From Unio delphinus (Eukaryota > Mollusca > Bivalvia > Unionida > Unionidae): 64,000 bases of DNA. The translations under genes and the position numbers were made by a program. Below are positions 11,140-20,904 of this stretch, piece after piece. The DNA lies in the NCBI GenBank assembly GCA_029339505.1, contig JAQISU010000155.1, positions 15,825,501-15,889,500 of the forward strand, given 5' to 3'. The notes below the pieces were generated by a model, which ran no database searches, had not been told where the DNA came from, and saw nothing but the letters and a program-made list of their open reading frames with translations. How positions within the stretch are numbered: the first letter of the stretch is position 1; every line of letters begins with the position of its first letter.

Positions 11140-11787
11140 GGGGGCAGGGTCCAGTTTTTATGTACAAATTTAATGTCGCATGCACCTGCCTAATATAAAA
11201 ATTCATTAAAAATATAATACGCGAGTGAGGTCAAAAAGGTACATATTTCTGGATAGGTATTATGTAGTGCAACATAATAATATCACACACATGACCTGAC
11301 AAGTCTACTGAAGTTCTTAGAATAAAATATTTATGTACCCCAACCCCTATTTAATACATGCATTTTTCACATCCGAAGGCCATTTTTGACAGCATGTGGT
11401 GCTCACAGTGCAAACGCAAGGCCTTTTCCTAGATGAAAATTTTGAAAAACATTGTCTACTAAATAGCTTGATGCAATTCATAATAGTTGTCATCCATGAA
11501 GTTTTTTAGATATTCTACTTGCCTTGAACCCACGTGTCTACTGCTATGGGAGGCTAGCTCTTCTTCCTAGCCGACTATTGGTATTTCACAATCAATATAC
11601 TGCAGAGTAACTATGGAAAGTGTACATGTCTGACATCAATTTCAAGAACAACACAAGCCTGAAACACCTAGTTCACAAATTTATCCATATCTTTAATTAT
11701 TACACAATAGTAGCTCAAAAACTCACACCATACCCTTAAGTTAAGAAATTTGCCAGGGGCCAATTTACGAAACTGGACCCTGCCACC
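11140..11787. mobile_element. 648-bp non-autonomous TIR element, copy A
   Basis: Ends are GGGGGCAGGGTCCAGTTT at 11,140 and AAACTGGACCCTGCCACC ending at 11,787: inverted repeats of 18 bp with one mismatch. TTAA follows directly on the right (11,788-11,791), but TATT stands on the left. There is no coding capacity. The ends plus TTAA suggest a piggyBac- or Kolobok-type non-autonomous element. It is the same, in the same orientation, as copy B, with a single difference noticed (A at about 11,665 where B has G). Confidence 0.85.
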
Positions 11788-12609
11788 TTAAGCATTTTGC
11801 AAAAAATAATTTCTGTCAAATATTTTGTACATATCACTTACCTAGACATTATCTAACACAATGGTATCAAGGAAATTATTTTGTATGCTAAAGTAAAAAT
11901 GTTATTACTCTTTTAGAAAAGTGACTACATTGCGGCAAAATGCATTGCATTGTAATACTTTGTGCTAGGGTTGCTGTCTTGAAAAGAATTAAACTTGTGT
12001 GCGTGGAATATTTCCTGTCCTTTTTGCCATCGTATAGTCAGGAAGATACCAGAATTACATGATGATGTTGACTGAATGCTAAGAATGGATTTTATAGTTG
12101 CAAATAGTGACTGAATATGAGATACACTCTTTGTTATTAGCGATAGAACTTCTCTATTGTTCAAGCAATTATTTGTTGAAATTTTTCTTTTAAAAAGTGC
12201 CACTTAAGAAAAATGTTACCAGACATTTACATTTATAATGTACTTTAATAATAATTATAGCTTGAGACATACACATCAACATTCCTGACCTGGTATTGTT
12301 CTAGTGATGCTAACATAAACAGCATTGGGGGGGGGGGGGGAATACACCTATGTCTAGCTAATTGGGACAGATATAAAGAAACAAATATTATTCTATGTTG
12401 GGACATTGATGTGAGGAACCTTGCTGAACTTACATCAACATATCAGATAAATTCAGTGACAACAGGCCTTTGAAATGAACCATTCTCAAGCCCAAAATAC
12501 AAAATAAATTCACAGTCCATACAGTTAACCCAAATATTCTCAGAATCCTATCCACTCACAGCTGACTTTAGCAATTGCAAGGATAAAGGATATAGAGAAT
12601 GAGAGGAAT
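11788..12609. other. Non-coding left part of the segment between the two TIR elements
   Basis: The segment starts with TTAAGCATTTTGC. It contains a minus-strand frame (11,925-12,203) with no recognised motif and a G homopolymer at about 12,327-12,340. Nothing else could be identified. Confidence 0.4.
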
Positions 12610-13028
12610 AGAAAGAAAAGTTACAAGAAAAAAATTAACAAGAAGAAAATTCAGTACAAAAAGGGACATGTTGTAACTTCTATTACTTTAAATAAGGACC
12701 TACCAGAAAATACAAGTCATGATGAAGCCAAGTCAGTCTTTCATAATCAATCTTTAGTGTGTTTGGATCATATTGAATACATGCTTCAAACTTAAATGCT
12801 TCTACCAATATGACTAAGACAACAGATCCTAACATCATTCCATACAAATTGAGACCTACAAAAAGGAAAACAACTGACATTATTACTCATTCTGTACTCA
12901 GTAAAAAAGTGGCTTCCAGTATGCCAGAAGAAAACTGTGTTGTCAACATCAATAAACTTTCAGAACTAATCAGGGTATTTCTGCCACATCAATGTAAGAA
13001 TGCTTTTCCAGTTGTTAAGGTACACTAA
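12610..13028 (+). pseudogene. Remnant of a diverged Mutator-like transposase N-terminus
   Basis: Frame one (12,610-12,795) reads KKSYKKKINKKKIQYKKG, comparable to the start of the array transposase (KGYKKRQKIYFKPGN). After a frameshift, a second frame (12,810-13,028) reads ENCVVNINKLSELIRVFLPH, comparable to array residues 102-121 (TRIICMKKNVEMWNDIIHRH). Order and spacing agree, but identity is low and judged by eye. The catalytic core is absent, so this would be an internally deleted, decayed relative. It could be chance similarity in lysine-rich sequence. Confidence 0.4.
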
Positions 13029-13101
13029 AGACAGGGTTTGTGCATTACTGTTTGTGTGCTATGCAATAACTGTAAGTTTAAATCCAATATGGTGGAACTG
13101 T

Positions 13102-13290
13102 TCACAAAAGTACTAAAACTTTAATTCTTTTTCCTCGAAACATTGTCCGCAATATGCCATATCCATCACAATTTGCAACACCGTTCCATTGATGACATTC
13201 ACCATTTATAACAGTATGTCTACTTATGTTTTCTTGAAAGTGCATTTGCTCCTGTGGAGTGAAATGACTTAGAAGAATGTGTGATGTCAT
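13102..13290 (-). pseudogene. Remnant of a His-Cys box endonuclease, N-terminal half
   Basis: A 62-codon minus-strand frame from ATG 13,290 contains ENISRHTVINGECHQWNGV and CDGYGILRTMFRGKR. This parallels the array endonuclease block (C24, IWTG, then LYGLL; C-x-x-W-x-G followed by YG). The downstream His-Cys box (SHLCHN) is missing, so the copy cannot be active. It lies 74 bp from the transposase remnant on the opposite strand, the same convergent arrangement as in the array, which strengthens both calls. Confidence 0.5.
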
Positions 13291-13657
13291 GTCATGTAAT
13301 GTTTTTGTGTGTCTGCAATGAAATATGAATAACTTTCATTAAAATAGGAGTACAGAGCTTGTTACCTACATGAAAATCAAGTAAACACATTTTAAACCCC
13401 CATTTTCTCTCAAAGCAACTTAGTTAAGCTCAAAATATGCTAACTTGTCCTGATACCAATAGGTATAATTTATAGGTGCAAAAAGAAATTACCTCCCTTG
13501 AATGTCCTATAGAGCTGAGAGATTCAAAATAAGGAGACAAATAGAGGGAATATGATAAGGCTAATGTATAAAAATTAATTGCATATGAATAAAGAACAAG
13601 AAAATAAGACAAAATGTGGTTCATTGCACAATTTTTTTTATAGCATTTTTCCCTTAA

Positions 13658-14305
13658 GGGGGCAGGGTCCAGTTTTTATGTACAAATTTAATGTCGCATG
13701 CACCTGCCTAATATAAAAATTCATTAAAAATATAATACGCGAGTGAGGTCAAAAAGGTACATATTTCTGGATAGGTATTATGTAGTGCAACATAATAATA
13801 TCACACACATGACCTGACAAGTCTACTGAAGTTCTTAGAATAAAATATTTATGTACCCCAACCCCTATTTAATACATGCATTTTTCACATCCGAAGGCCA
13901 TTTTTGACAGCATGTGGTGCTCACAGTGCAAACGCAAGGCCTTTTCCTAGATGAAAATTTTGAAAAACATTGTCTACTAAATAGCTTGATGCAATTCATA
14001 ATAGTTGTCATCCATGAAGTTTTTTAGATATTCTACTTGCCTTGAACCCACGTGTCTACTGCTATGGGAGGCTAGCTCTTCTTCCTAGCCGACTATTGGT
14101 ATTTCACAATCAATATACTGCAGAGTAACTATGGAAAGTGTACATGTCTGACATCAATTTCAAGAACAACACAAGCCTGAAACACCTGGTTCACAAATTT
14201 ATCCATATCTTTAATTATTACACAATAGTAGCTCAAAAACTCACACCATACCCTTAAGTTAAGAAATTTGCCAGGGGCCAATTTACGAAACTGGACCCTG
14301 CCACC
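13658..14305. mobile_element. 648-bp non-autonomous TIR element, copy B
   Basis: The termini are those of copy A. TTAA stands directly on the left (13,654-13,657), but ATTC follows on the right, so target duplications are missing on the outer side of both copies. The trinucleotide ATT flanks the whole A-to-B block (11,137-11,139 and 14,306-14,308). Identity between A and B stops exactly at the TIR ends. Confidence 0.85.
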
Positions 14306-14379
14306 ATTCACTATCAGTTCTGCCGGTTGGTTCAGTGTAGTAGTACAATTTAGCCTGGTACTTTTTGTCCCTACCATTT

Positions 14380-15553
14380 GGACATAGACCACAATTAATT
14401 TTACTATATGTTCTCTACATATATTTCTCAGAACTGACCTTTCCACAGTGTGACAATCAATACAAATCATATATTAATCTAAAGTACCTCCAAAGATGAC
14501 TTCACGGTGAAAATCTTGTCAGGGGTTGATCGGCATTTTTTTGAGCTGCAGCACTGTAAACATAGCAGCATGTAAACAGAACACATATTTCACTTCCGGA
14601 TCATCACCAAGGCCTTATTACTCCATTTGCACTGTCGCCAAATTACACACTGACAACCACTCTCTCTGCTCATATTCTCAAGAATAAACAATTACCTTTA
14701 AATCCCTACCAAATATGGATCAATATAACTCTTCTATCACCACCAAAATGAGAGAGGAAAAAAGGTTCTAAAAATAGACTGGAACTACATTCGTGGGTAA
14801 TTGTGGTGCGATTCCTAACAGGGTTAGACAATTTCACCTCAATGGACCAAACTTCCATCCATAATCAAATCAATATGTCTGAAATACTTCTGCAAAGTTA
14901 GAAGGAATTTCATCAATGAATAGAATAGTTACAGGCTTTTAGCTGACACCACTGTAACACAAAAACCAGCCCATTCCAAATGGCCGCATGGCAAAAATGC
15001 TCAAAACTTAAAGTTTAATTGTGAGTTTATTAATCAAGATAATCACTTCAAATAAACTGTAATTAGTTTTTAGTTCTAGCAACAATCTGGAAATTACTAG
15101 AAATTAAGCTTCACTGTGAAACTTTCTTAGAAAATGTAATTTTAAAAAATGATACATATTTTTATAAAAAAATTTAAATTTAATTTAAATTTTAATAAAA
15201 ACTTGAAGCTAAAAGTTGACAAAGTTTGTTCTATGTCAAAGTCTCTCCATTCCTTTATTATAAACATCAAGGGTTTTCCTTATCAGTTGTGATGCAATAA
15301 AACCAGGGTCTGTCAATCAAATGTAACACCCTGAAATCTGAAATCATCAAAACAAAGGTAGCTAGGGGTACTTAACACCTATATGACAATATATACAGTC
15401 ATGAAGGGGAGGAACCCTTATGGTAGGCTTCCAATCAGATTGAAGAGTTGGTGCAGGAATCTAAAACCTAGCAAGCTTGCCTTTTCCTAGTTATAAAACT
15501 GATGGAAAGAGGATAATTCTTGTCATTTACATGCAGTTATTGTAACGGAAACC
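14380..15553. other. Spacer of unit 1, upstream of the transposase
   Basis: This first spacer lacks about 335 bp found in inner units (the AT-rich block and the sequence up to the CCTGTACAGG palindrome) because the array starts here. It also lacks 16 bp near 14,802 (between GTGGGTA and ATTGTGG). The edge copy is thus slightly more diverged than inner ones. Confidence 0.8.
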
Positions 15554-18469
15554 ATGAAGGGGTACAAGAAGAGGCAGAAAATTTATTTTAAACCTGGAAA
15601 TATTCCACATAACAAAGGAGTCAGATATCTGACGGATGATACTCTACCAATTTCCAGTGCTGCATCAGTCCCAGTGACCAGAAGAATGGAAGCAGACAAG
15701 TTCTCACTGATAGCAGTGACAAAGCCGACAAATGGGTCTCTTTCATCTGCTCAGGTTCCAGACTCTAATACCAAACCGGGGTCTGCAAAAACTCTACAAC
15801 CATTATCCAAATCAAAACTGGACCTGAAAAAGATAGAATTAAATGAGCAAGATGGAACACGAATCATATGCATGAAAAAAAATGTTGAAATGTGGAATGA
15901 TATCATTCATCGCCATGGTCATCAATTCGACATGTGTGACAGGCCAGAGTTCCAAACTGCTGATGAAATAAAATGGGGACTTGCTTGGAAGCAGACTATG
16001 ATGTGTAAAAACTGCAGTTTTAAGTCACCAGAGTACAAGTTATATGAGGAGATAAAAACAGATAAACCTGGGCCAAATCCTGCTGCTGTTAATCTGATGT
16101 TTCAAGCTGGACTACAAGATACCCCTATGGGCAACACCAGAGCTAGATACTTGCTTGCAGCCACTGACATTCCACCACCTAGCAGATCAACTATGCAAAG
16201 AGCATTCAACATTGTAGGCAAAGCAACCGTTGAGCTCAATGAAATTGATATGACAAACAAACTTAAACTAGTCCGACAGGTTAATGTCATGCGTGGTGTT
16301 CAGCATCCTGAACAAATAAATGTTGCTTTTGATGCCAGATATAATGCCTTTAGCTTTGGACATGAAAAGAAACCTGGCCAAAGTTCATCACAAGCTGTTG
16401 GAATCGCCTGTGAAACTGTAACAGAGAAACAGTACATAGTGGGTTGTACAGTAGAAAACAAGCTCTGCTGGACTGGAGCATGGCTGAAGGGGAAAGGTTT
16501 TGATGTGAAATGTCCAGGAGGCCATGTTGACTGCACATCAAATCTGTCACCAGTTGCACCACATTCTGAGTATGAGATGGCAAAAGAAATTGGAAACAAA
16601 TTTGTGCTGCAAGAGATTCTCATTAAACATGTAACTACAGATGGAGATGCACAGGGTGCTGCTGGCTTCCAAGCTGCTTACAGCATTCTGCATCCAATGT
16701 GGAAAGTAGAAAGACTGTCAGACCCCATCCATCTGGGTCGTTCACAGTTCAAACGGTGCAACTCTGCAGTATTTAGTGCCGAAATGTTTCCAGGAATAAC
16801 AGGAATATCGTCAACCTGAAAGTACTCCGCAACGTCACACAGGAGTACTGCTTCAAGAATTTGGGGATAAAGAGGAAAACTGACCATGATATGAGGAAAA
16901 CTCTCATGGCTAACCTGCTGCACGAGAACAGACGTCCCGGAGATAGATGTATATAGTAAACCAGGTTTTTATTCATTTGCCTGAATGAAAAAAAGGGGCT
17001 CATTTGGCTGCGAGTACCCCTCTTTGACTAACTTTTTGGCCCTGAAAACACAAATATGACCTTTTTGGTATGCCTTCGACAAAATTCATAACCAAAATCC
17101 CCTACCATTGACTACACTTTTATGTGTCGCTTAGACACTTTAGTTAAATACAATAGGGACTTACGCATGTACGCTTTAGTACTAGTCCCTATTTTTGATA
17201 GGATGTTTAATTAATATTTTTTATAACTCAGATATTTGGTAAATTGCACAGGTGGCTTACACATTATTGGTTGTTAGGGTGTCCATTAGTATAACTGGAC
17301 TGAATTTGACATACAAGCGTGCTTGGCGCTTCACCACCTTGCTCCACGCTGCAGTAAATTCTCGTGCTTGCACGACCATATTACGCAGCCACAAGCGATA
17401 TGAGAAAGCTAATTTTCTCTCGCTTTCTTGCTCTTGCAGACTGATAGGAAATTGAATGATTGGGTGGGTGTGTGTAGGTTCTTTTCCTACCCACCCTACG
17501 GCCTTACATTCACCCAGTGGCAGTTCAATAACTGCCCCGTGGTGACGGCCAAATTAAATAAGCACTCCTTTGAGTGTATAAACGCCTGCAGGGGATGTGG
17601 CACAATTCCTTCCCCTCAGGATAAATTAAATAACCCTCTTTTGAGGGATAAAACGGTGCCAAGAGCCTTCTTGGACGAAGCACCTTAAACAAATCTATTC
17701 ATTCATTCATTCAGGAATAACAACAAGAGAAGGAAAAAGGCTCAAACAGAAAATTATCAGTCAAGACATCAAAGCTCGGTGCAGTTTGATCTTCAAACAA
17801 CTGATGGAGGATAACAGAGGTGATGTTATAAAAGTTAAAGGTCAACTTCCACAAGTACTGGACTCCACTCTGCGCTGTTATTCAGGGGACTGCTCAAAAT
17901 GCCGGCGTTATTCCAAGGTTTGTGGGGGAGGAAGTACTAACAACTGGTGGATGCGATCAGCATACCTAGGCCCTCATAAAGTGACTCATCTTAACATGAC
18001 AGAAAATGATAAGACAATCCTGTTAGAAGTTCTCAAAATGAAACTCTGCTGTGATGCTGTACAAAGACTGCGACTGAATACAAACACACAGAAATGTGAG
18101 GCTATGAACAGATCAATCAGTGTTTCCTTACCCAAAAATGTGAACTATTCCAGAAACTTTGAGGCAAGAGTGCATTCAACAATACACAGACTCAATAATA
18201 GCTTGGGATCATCACTGAAAGCCAAGGTGACACACTTGAAAGGTCAACTGTCATCAAGGACTTTGCGATCACTGGATACAATGGATAAACGATGCACTTA
18301 CCATCAGTTGTATCAAAAGAGTCCACAAACTAGGCGACGTCTCCTAGCAAGACGAGGAAAAATGATCCAGGCTCATCTGAGGTACAGGACTCAGCAAGGC
18401 AGTAGAAAGTCTGACTACTGCAAAGGACTTCTGGACAAAAAGGATGATCACTCCTATGCACAGGTTTAG
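15554..18469 (+). pseudogene. Mutator-like transposase, unit 1 (interrupted by insertion)
   Basis: The start matches the other copies (ATG after GTAACGGAAACC). After residue T416 the frame enters a 0.9-kb insertion and stops (421 codons); the rest of the gene resumes at 17,713-17,721 and is open to 18,469. Differences from the consensus include A464S and S525C. Without the insertion the gene would otherwise be uninterrupted, so the insertion is the disabling event. Confidence 0.92.
16801..17712 (+). mobile_element. Retroposon-like insertion with structured 3' end
   Basis: The word AGGAATAAC flanks the insertion (16,792-16,800 and 17,713-17,721), a 9-10-bp target duplication. The right end is (ATTC)n, a tail typical of LINE or SINE 3' ends, so this is probably a 5'-truncated retroposon in plus orientation. 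Its first 51 codons are open to TAG at 16,954-16,956 (NIVNLKVLRNVTQEYC, later MRKTLMANLLHENRRPGD), perhaps the end of an element ORF; I do not recognise it. Near the 3' end are hairpins CACTC-CTTT-GAGTG (17,563-17,576), GGGGA/TCCCC (17,591-17,615) and CCCTC-TTTT-GAGGG (17,634-17,647). The stretch 16,963-17,190 is related to window positions 1-222. Confidence 0.8.
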
Positions 18470-18564
18470 CCAAGGGACACTGCAGAGAGAAAAGATTGAT
18501 TTAATTCCATGTGCAACATGAATGTTGTTAAAAGACACAAAAAAGAACACATGGTACAGAAGGG

Positions 18565-18667
18565 AAAACTGTAGTGGGGAAATCCGTAGGTAACACAACG
18601 CATGTTATGTGCAGTTGTGTTACTTACTACCACCTGATGAGACCTATGGAGGGGTCGAAACAGTTTT
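18565..18667 (+). ncRNA. Hammerhead ribozyme (type III), unit 1
   Basis: All conserved parts are visible. Stem III pairs AAAACTGT (18,565-18,572) with ACAGTTTT (18,660-18,667). The cleavage triplet GTA ends at 18,573, so cleavage is predicted between 18,573 and 18,574. Stem I starts with GTGG (18,574-18,577) paired with CCAC (18,630-18,633) and extends, past an internal loop, as GTAGGTAACACAAC paired with GTTGTGTTACTTAC (14 pairs, one G-U). The core CTGATGA is at 18,634-18,640. Stem II pairs GACC with GGTC around an 8-nt loop (18,641-18,656). GAAA is at 18,657-18,660. Both ends lie in stem III, which makes it type III by topology. It is sense to the transposase and cuts 104 nt after that gene's stop. 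Confidence 0.93.
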
Positions 18668-18689
18668 TCTGACTATGAAGACACAAATA

Positions 18690-19060
18690 AAGAAATTAAA
18701 AAGCAAAATAAATAAATAAATAAGTAAATCAATCAATCAATCAATAAATAAATAAATCTGTAACAAAATTCTAACATAAAATATAAATAATAAAGAATGA
18801 ATGAATGAATGAATTAATGAATGCATGAAGGAAGGAAGGAAGGAAGGAAGAAAGAAAGGAAGAAAAGAATGAATGAATGAATGAATCTAACACAGCACTT
18901 TTATACCAGCATGAATGACATACTAAAATAAAGACTACTCTCTCTTTTCTCCTCCTTACTCACTACATCCATCCATCCATCCATCTTTCAATGCCAGGCA
19001 TAATTCAACATGGATGTGGGTGGGTGTACAGGATATATAATGATACCTGTATTATTCATT
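18690..19060 (+). repeat. Simple-repeat block between ribozyme and endonuclease
   Basis: Consecutive runs of AATA, CAAT, GAAT, GAAG and again GAAT fill 18,697-18,890, followed by a short CATC run at about 18,966-18,984. The same block recurs in every unit with small length differences in the GAAT/GAAG runs. It supplies several AATAAA words on the plus strand. Confidence 0.85.
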
Positions 19061-19061
19061 G

Positions 19062-19439
19062 TTATGATTTCAACTTCATCATGCAGTCTGGAAAGTCACC
19101 ATGGCCAATGCAATGCCCATAACCTTTGCAGCACTGCCTATTATTATTGATGGAATGCGGTTCTAGATTTAGATGATCCGCATTCACACACAAACTATTA
19201 TGGCATAAATGGGATGCATCAAGCACCTTTGGAATAGTCAGACTTCTTAACTTGACCATTAATGCCAGTCTGTGGACATGCTTTTTCTTCCATGTGTTTG
19301 TCTCAGGGTCCCTATATGATAATAGGCCATATAATCCATTAGAAGTTACATTTCCAGTCCATATTCGACAATCACTATTATGTGCTAGGACAGAATTTAA
19401 AGAAATTTTGGCTGACAAGTTTTGAAAAAAAGCCTCCAT
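19062..19439 (-). CDS. His-Cys box (I-PpoI-like) endonuclease, unit 1
   Basis: This 125-codon gene matches the zinc-binding/His-Me finger homing endonuclease family (Pfam zf-His_Me_endon, type example I-PpoI), enzymes that nick or cut DNA at long specific sites as dimers. Residues: C24 and IWTG (26-29) with YG (37-38), HVHR (54-57), then the His-Cys box ASHLCHNSLCVNADHL (75-90) with H77 in the position of the I-PpoI general base His98, zinc ligands C79, C84 and H89, the INNNR segment with N98 matching the metal-binding Asn119, and C103/C104, C110, H113, C119 as a second zinc site. At 125 residues it is shorter than I-PpoI (about 160). The ATG is shared by all copies. It converges on the transposase gene. 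No intron is needed, and it is not inside an intron or rDNA, where such enzymes are usually found. Confidence 0.85.
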   Translation of the reverse strand: MEAFFQNLSAKISLNSVLAHNSDCRIWTGNVTSNGLYGLLSYRDPETNTWKKKHVHRLALMVKLRSLTIPKVLDASHLCHNSLCVNADHLNLEPHSINNNRQCCKGYGHCIGHGDFPDCMMKLKS

Positions 19440-20904
19440 TGCAACTTTAATTTGGTGTAGGAATACATTGCTGCTAATACTAATGAGTGATCTCTCCGTC
19501 AGATGCCATTTCTGTACATTTAAAGGGTAAAAATAACTTTTTTAAAAAAAAATTAAAAATTAATTTAAAAAAAAATTAATTTAATTTTTTAATTTTTTTT
19601 TAAAATTTCCAATTTCTACAGTGAATATACACCAGGTGTCAAAATTTCAGCTGTCTATCATTAATAATAAAATTTTTATAGCATATTAAAGTTTCATCAA
19701 TACTGCCTGTACAGGACATAGACCACAATTAATTTTACTATATGTTCTCTACATATATTTCTCAGTACTGACCTTTCCACAGTGTGACAATCAATACAAA
19801 TCATATGTTAATCTAAAATACCTCCAAAGATGACTTCACGGTGAAAATCTTGTCAGGGGTTGATCGGCATTTTTTTGAGCTGCAGCACTGTAAACATAGC
19901 AGCATGTAAACAGAACACATATTTCACTTCCGGATCATCACCAAGGCCTTATTACTCCATTTGCACTGTCGCCAAATTACACACTGACAACCACTCTCTC
20001 TGCTCATATTCTCAAGAATAAACAATTACCTTTAAATCCCTACCAAATATGGATCAATATAACTCTTCTATCACCACCAAAATGAGAGAGGAAAAAAGGT
20101 TCTAAAAATAGACTGGAACTACATTCGTGGGTACTGAACTGGAAGTATTAATTGTGGTGCGATTCCTAACAGGGTTAGACAATTTCACCTCAATGGACCA
20201 AACTTCCATCCATAATCAAATCAATATGTCTGAAATACTTCTGCAAAGTTAGAAGGAATTTCATCAATGAATAGAATAGTTACAGGCTTTTAGCTGACAC
20301 CACTGTAACACAAAAACCAGCCCATTCCAAATGGCCGCATGGCAAAAATGCTCAAAACTTAAAGTTTAATTGTGAGTTTATTAATCAAGATAATCACTTC
20401 AAATAAACTGTAATTAGTTTTTAGTTCTAGCAACAATCTGGAAATTACTAGAAATTAAGCTTCACTGTGAAACTTTCTTAGAAAATGTAATTTTAAAAAA
20501 TGATACATATTTTTATAAAAAAATTTAAATTTAATTTAAATTTTAATAAAAACTTGAAGCTAAAAGTTGACAAAGTTTGTTCTATGTCAAAGTCTCTCCA
20601 TTCCTTTATTATAAACATCAAGGGTTTTCCTTATCAGTTGTGATGCAATAAAACCAGGGTCTGTCAATCAAATGTAACACCCTGAAATCTGAAATCATCA
20701 AAACAAAGGTAGCTAGGGGTACTTAACACCTATATGACAATATATACAGTCATGAAGGGGAGGAACCCTTATGGTAGGCTTCCAATCAGATTGAAGAGTT
20801 GGTGCAGGAATCTAAAACCTAGCAAGCTTGCCTTTTCCTAGTTATAAAACTGATGGAAAGAGGATAATTCTTGTCATTTACATGCAGTTATTGTAACGGA
20901 AACC
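19440..20904. other. Intergenic spacer of the unit (reference copy, U1/U2 junction)
   Basis: The spacer separates the divergent start codons of the endonuclease (-) and the next transposase (+). It contains a near-palindromic A/T block at 19,541-19,611 whose run lengths vary between copies, the perfect palindrome CCTGTACAGG at 19,706-19,715, and a second AT block at 20,498-20,560 built of AAATTTAAATTTAATTT-like words. No gene is seen. It should hold both promoters and any replication or recombination site. Equivalent spacers lie before each transposase copy. Confidence 0.75.
20843..20849 (+). promoter_or_regulatory. Candidate TATA box of the transposase gene
   Basis: TATAAAA lies 56-62 bp upstream of the ATG in a conserved context (CTAGTTATAAAACTGATGG) and is unchanged in all units inspected. 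Position fits a TATA box with a short leader, but no transcription start is known. Confidence 0.35.

Noticed and set aside
11140..14305. LTR retrotransposon with 648-bp direct repeats
   Set aside because: The repeats end in inverted repeats rather than TG...CA, there is no gag-pol between them, and no primer-binding site was seen; two TIR elements explain the ends better.
14129..14470. 113-codon minus-strand frame at the array's left edge
   Set aside because: It spans the end of TIR element B, unique DNA and the array start, three unrelated sequences, so it cannot be an ancestral gene.
17428..17688. 86-codon frame within the retroposon insertion
   Set aside because: It crosses the hairpin-rich 3' end of the insertion and is better explained as non-coding structured sequence.
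18697..18890. Regular short repeats as a possible CRISPR-like array
   Set aside because: They are tetranucleotide microsatellites (AATA, CAAT, GAAT, GAAG) without spacers, in an animal genome.
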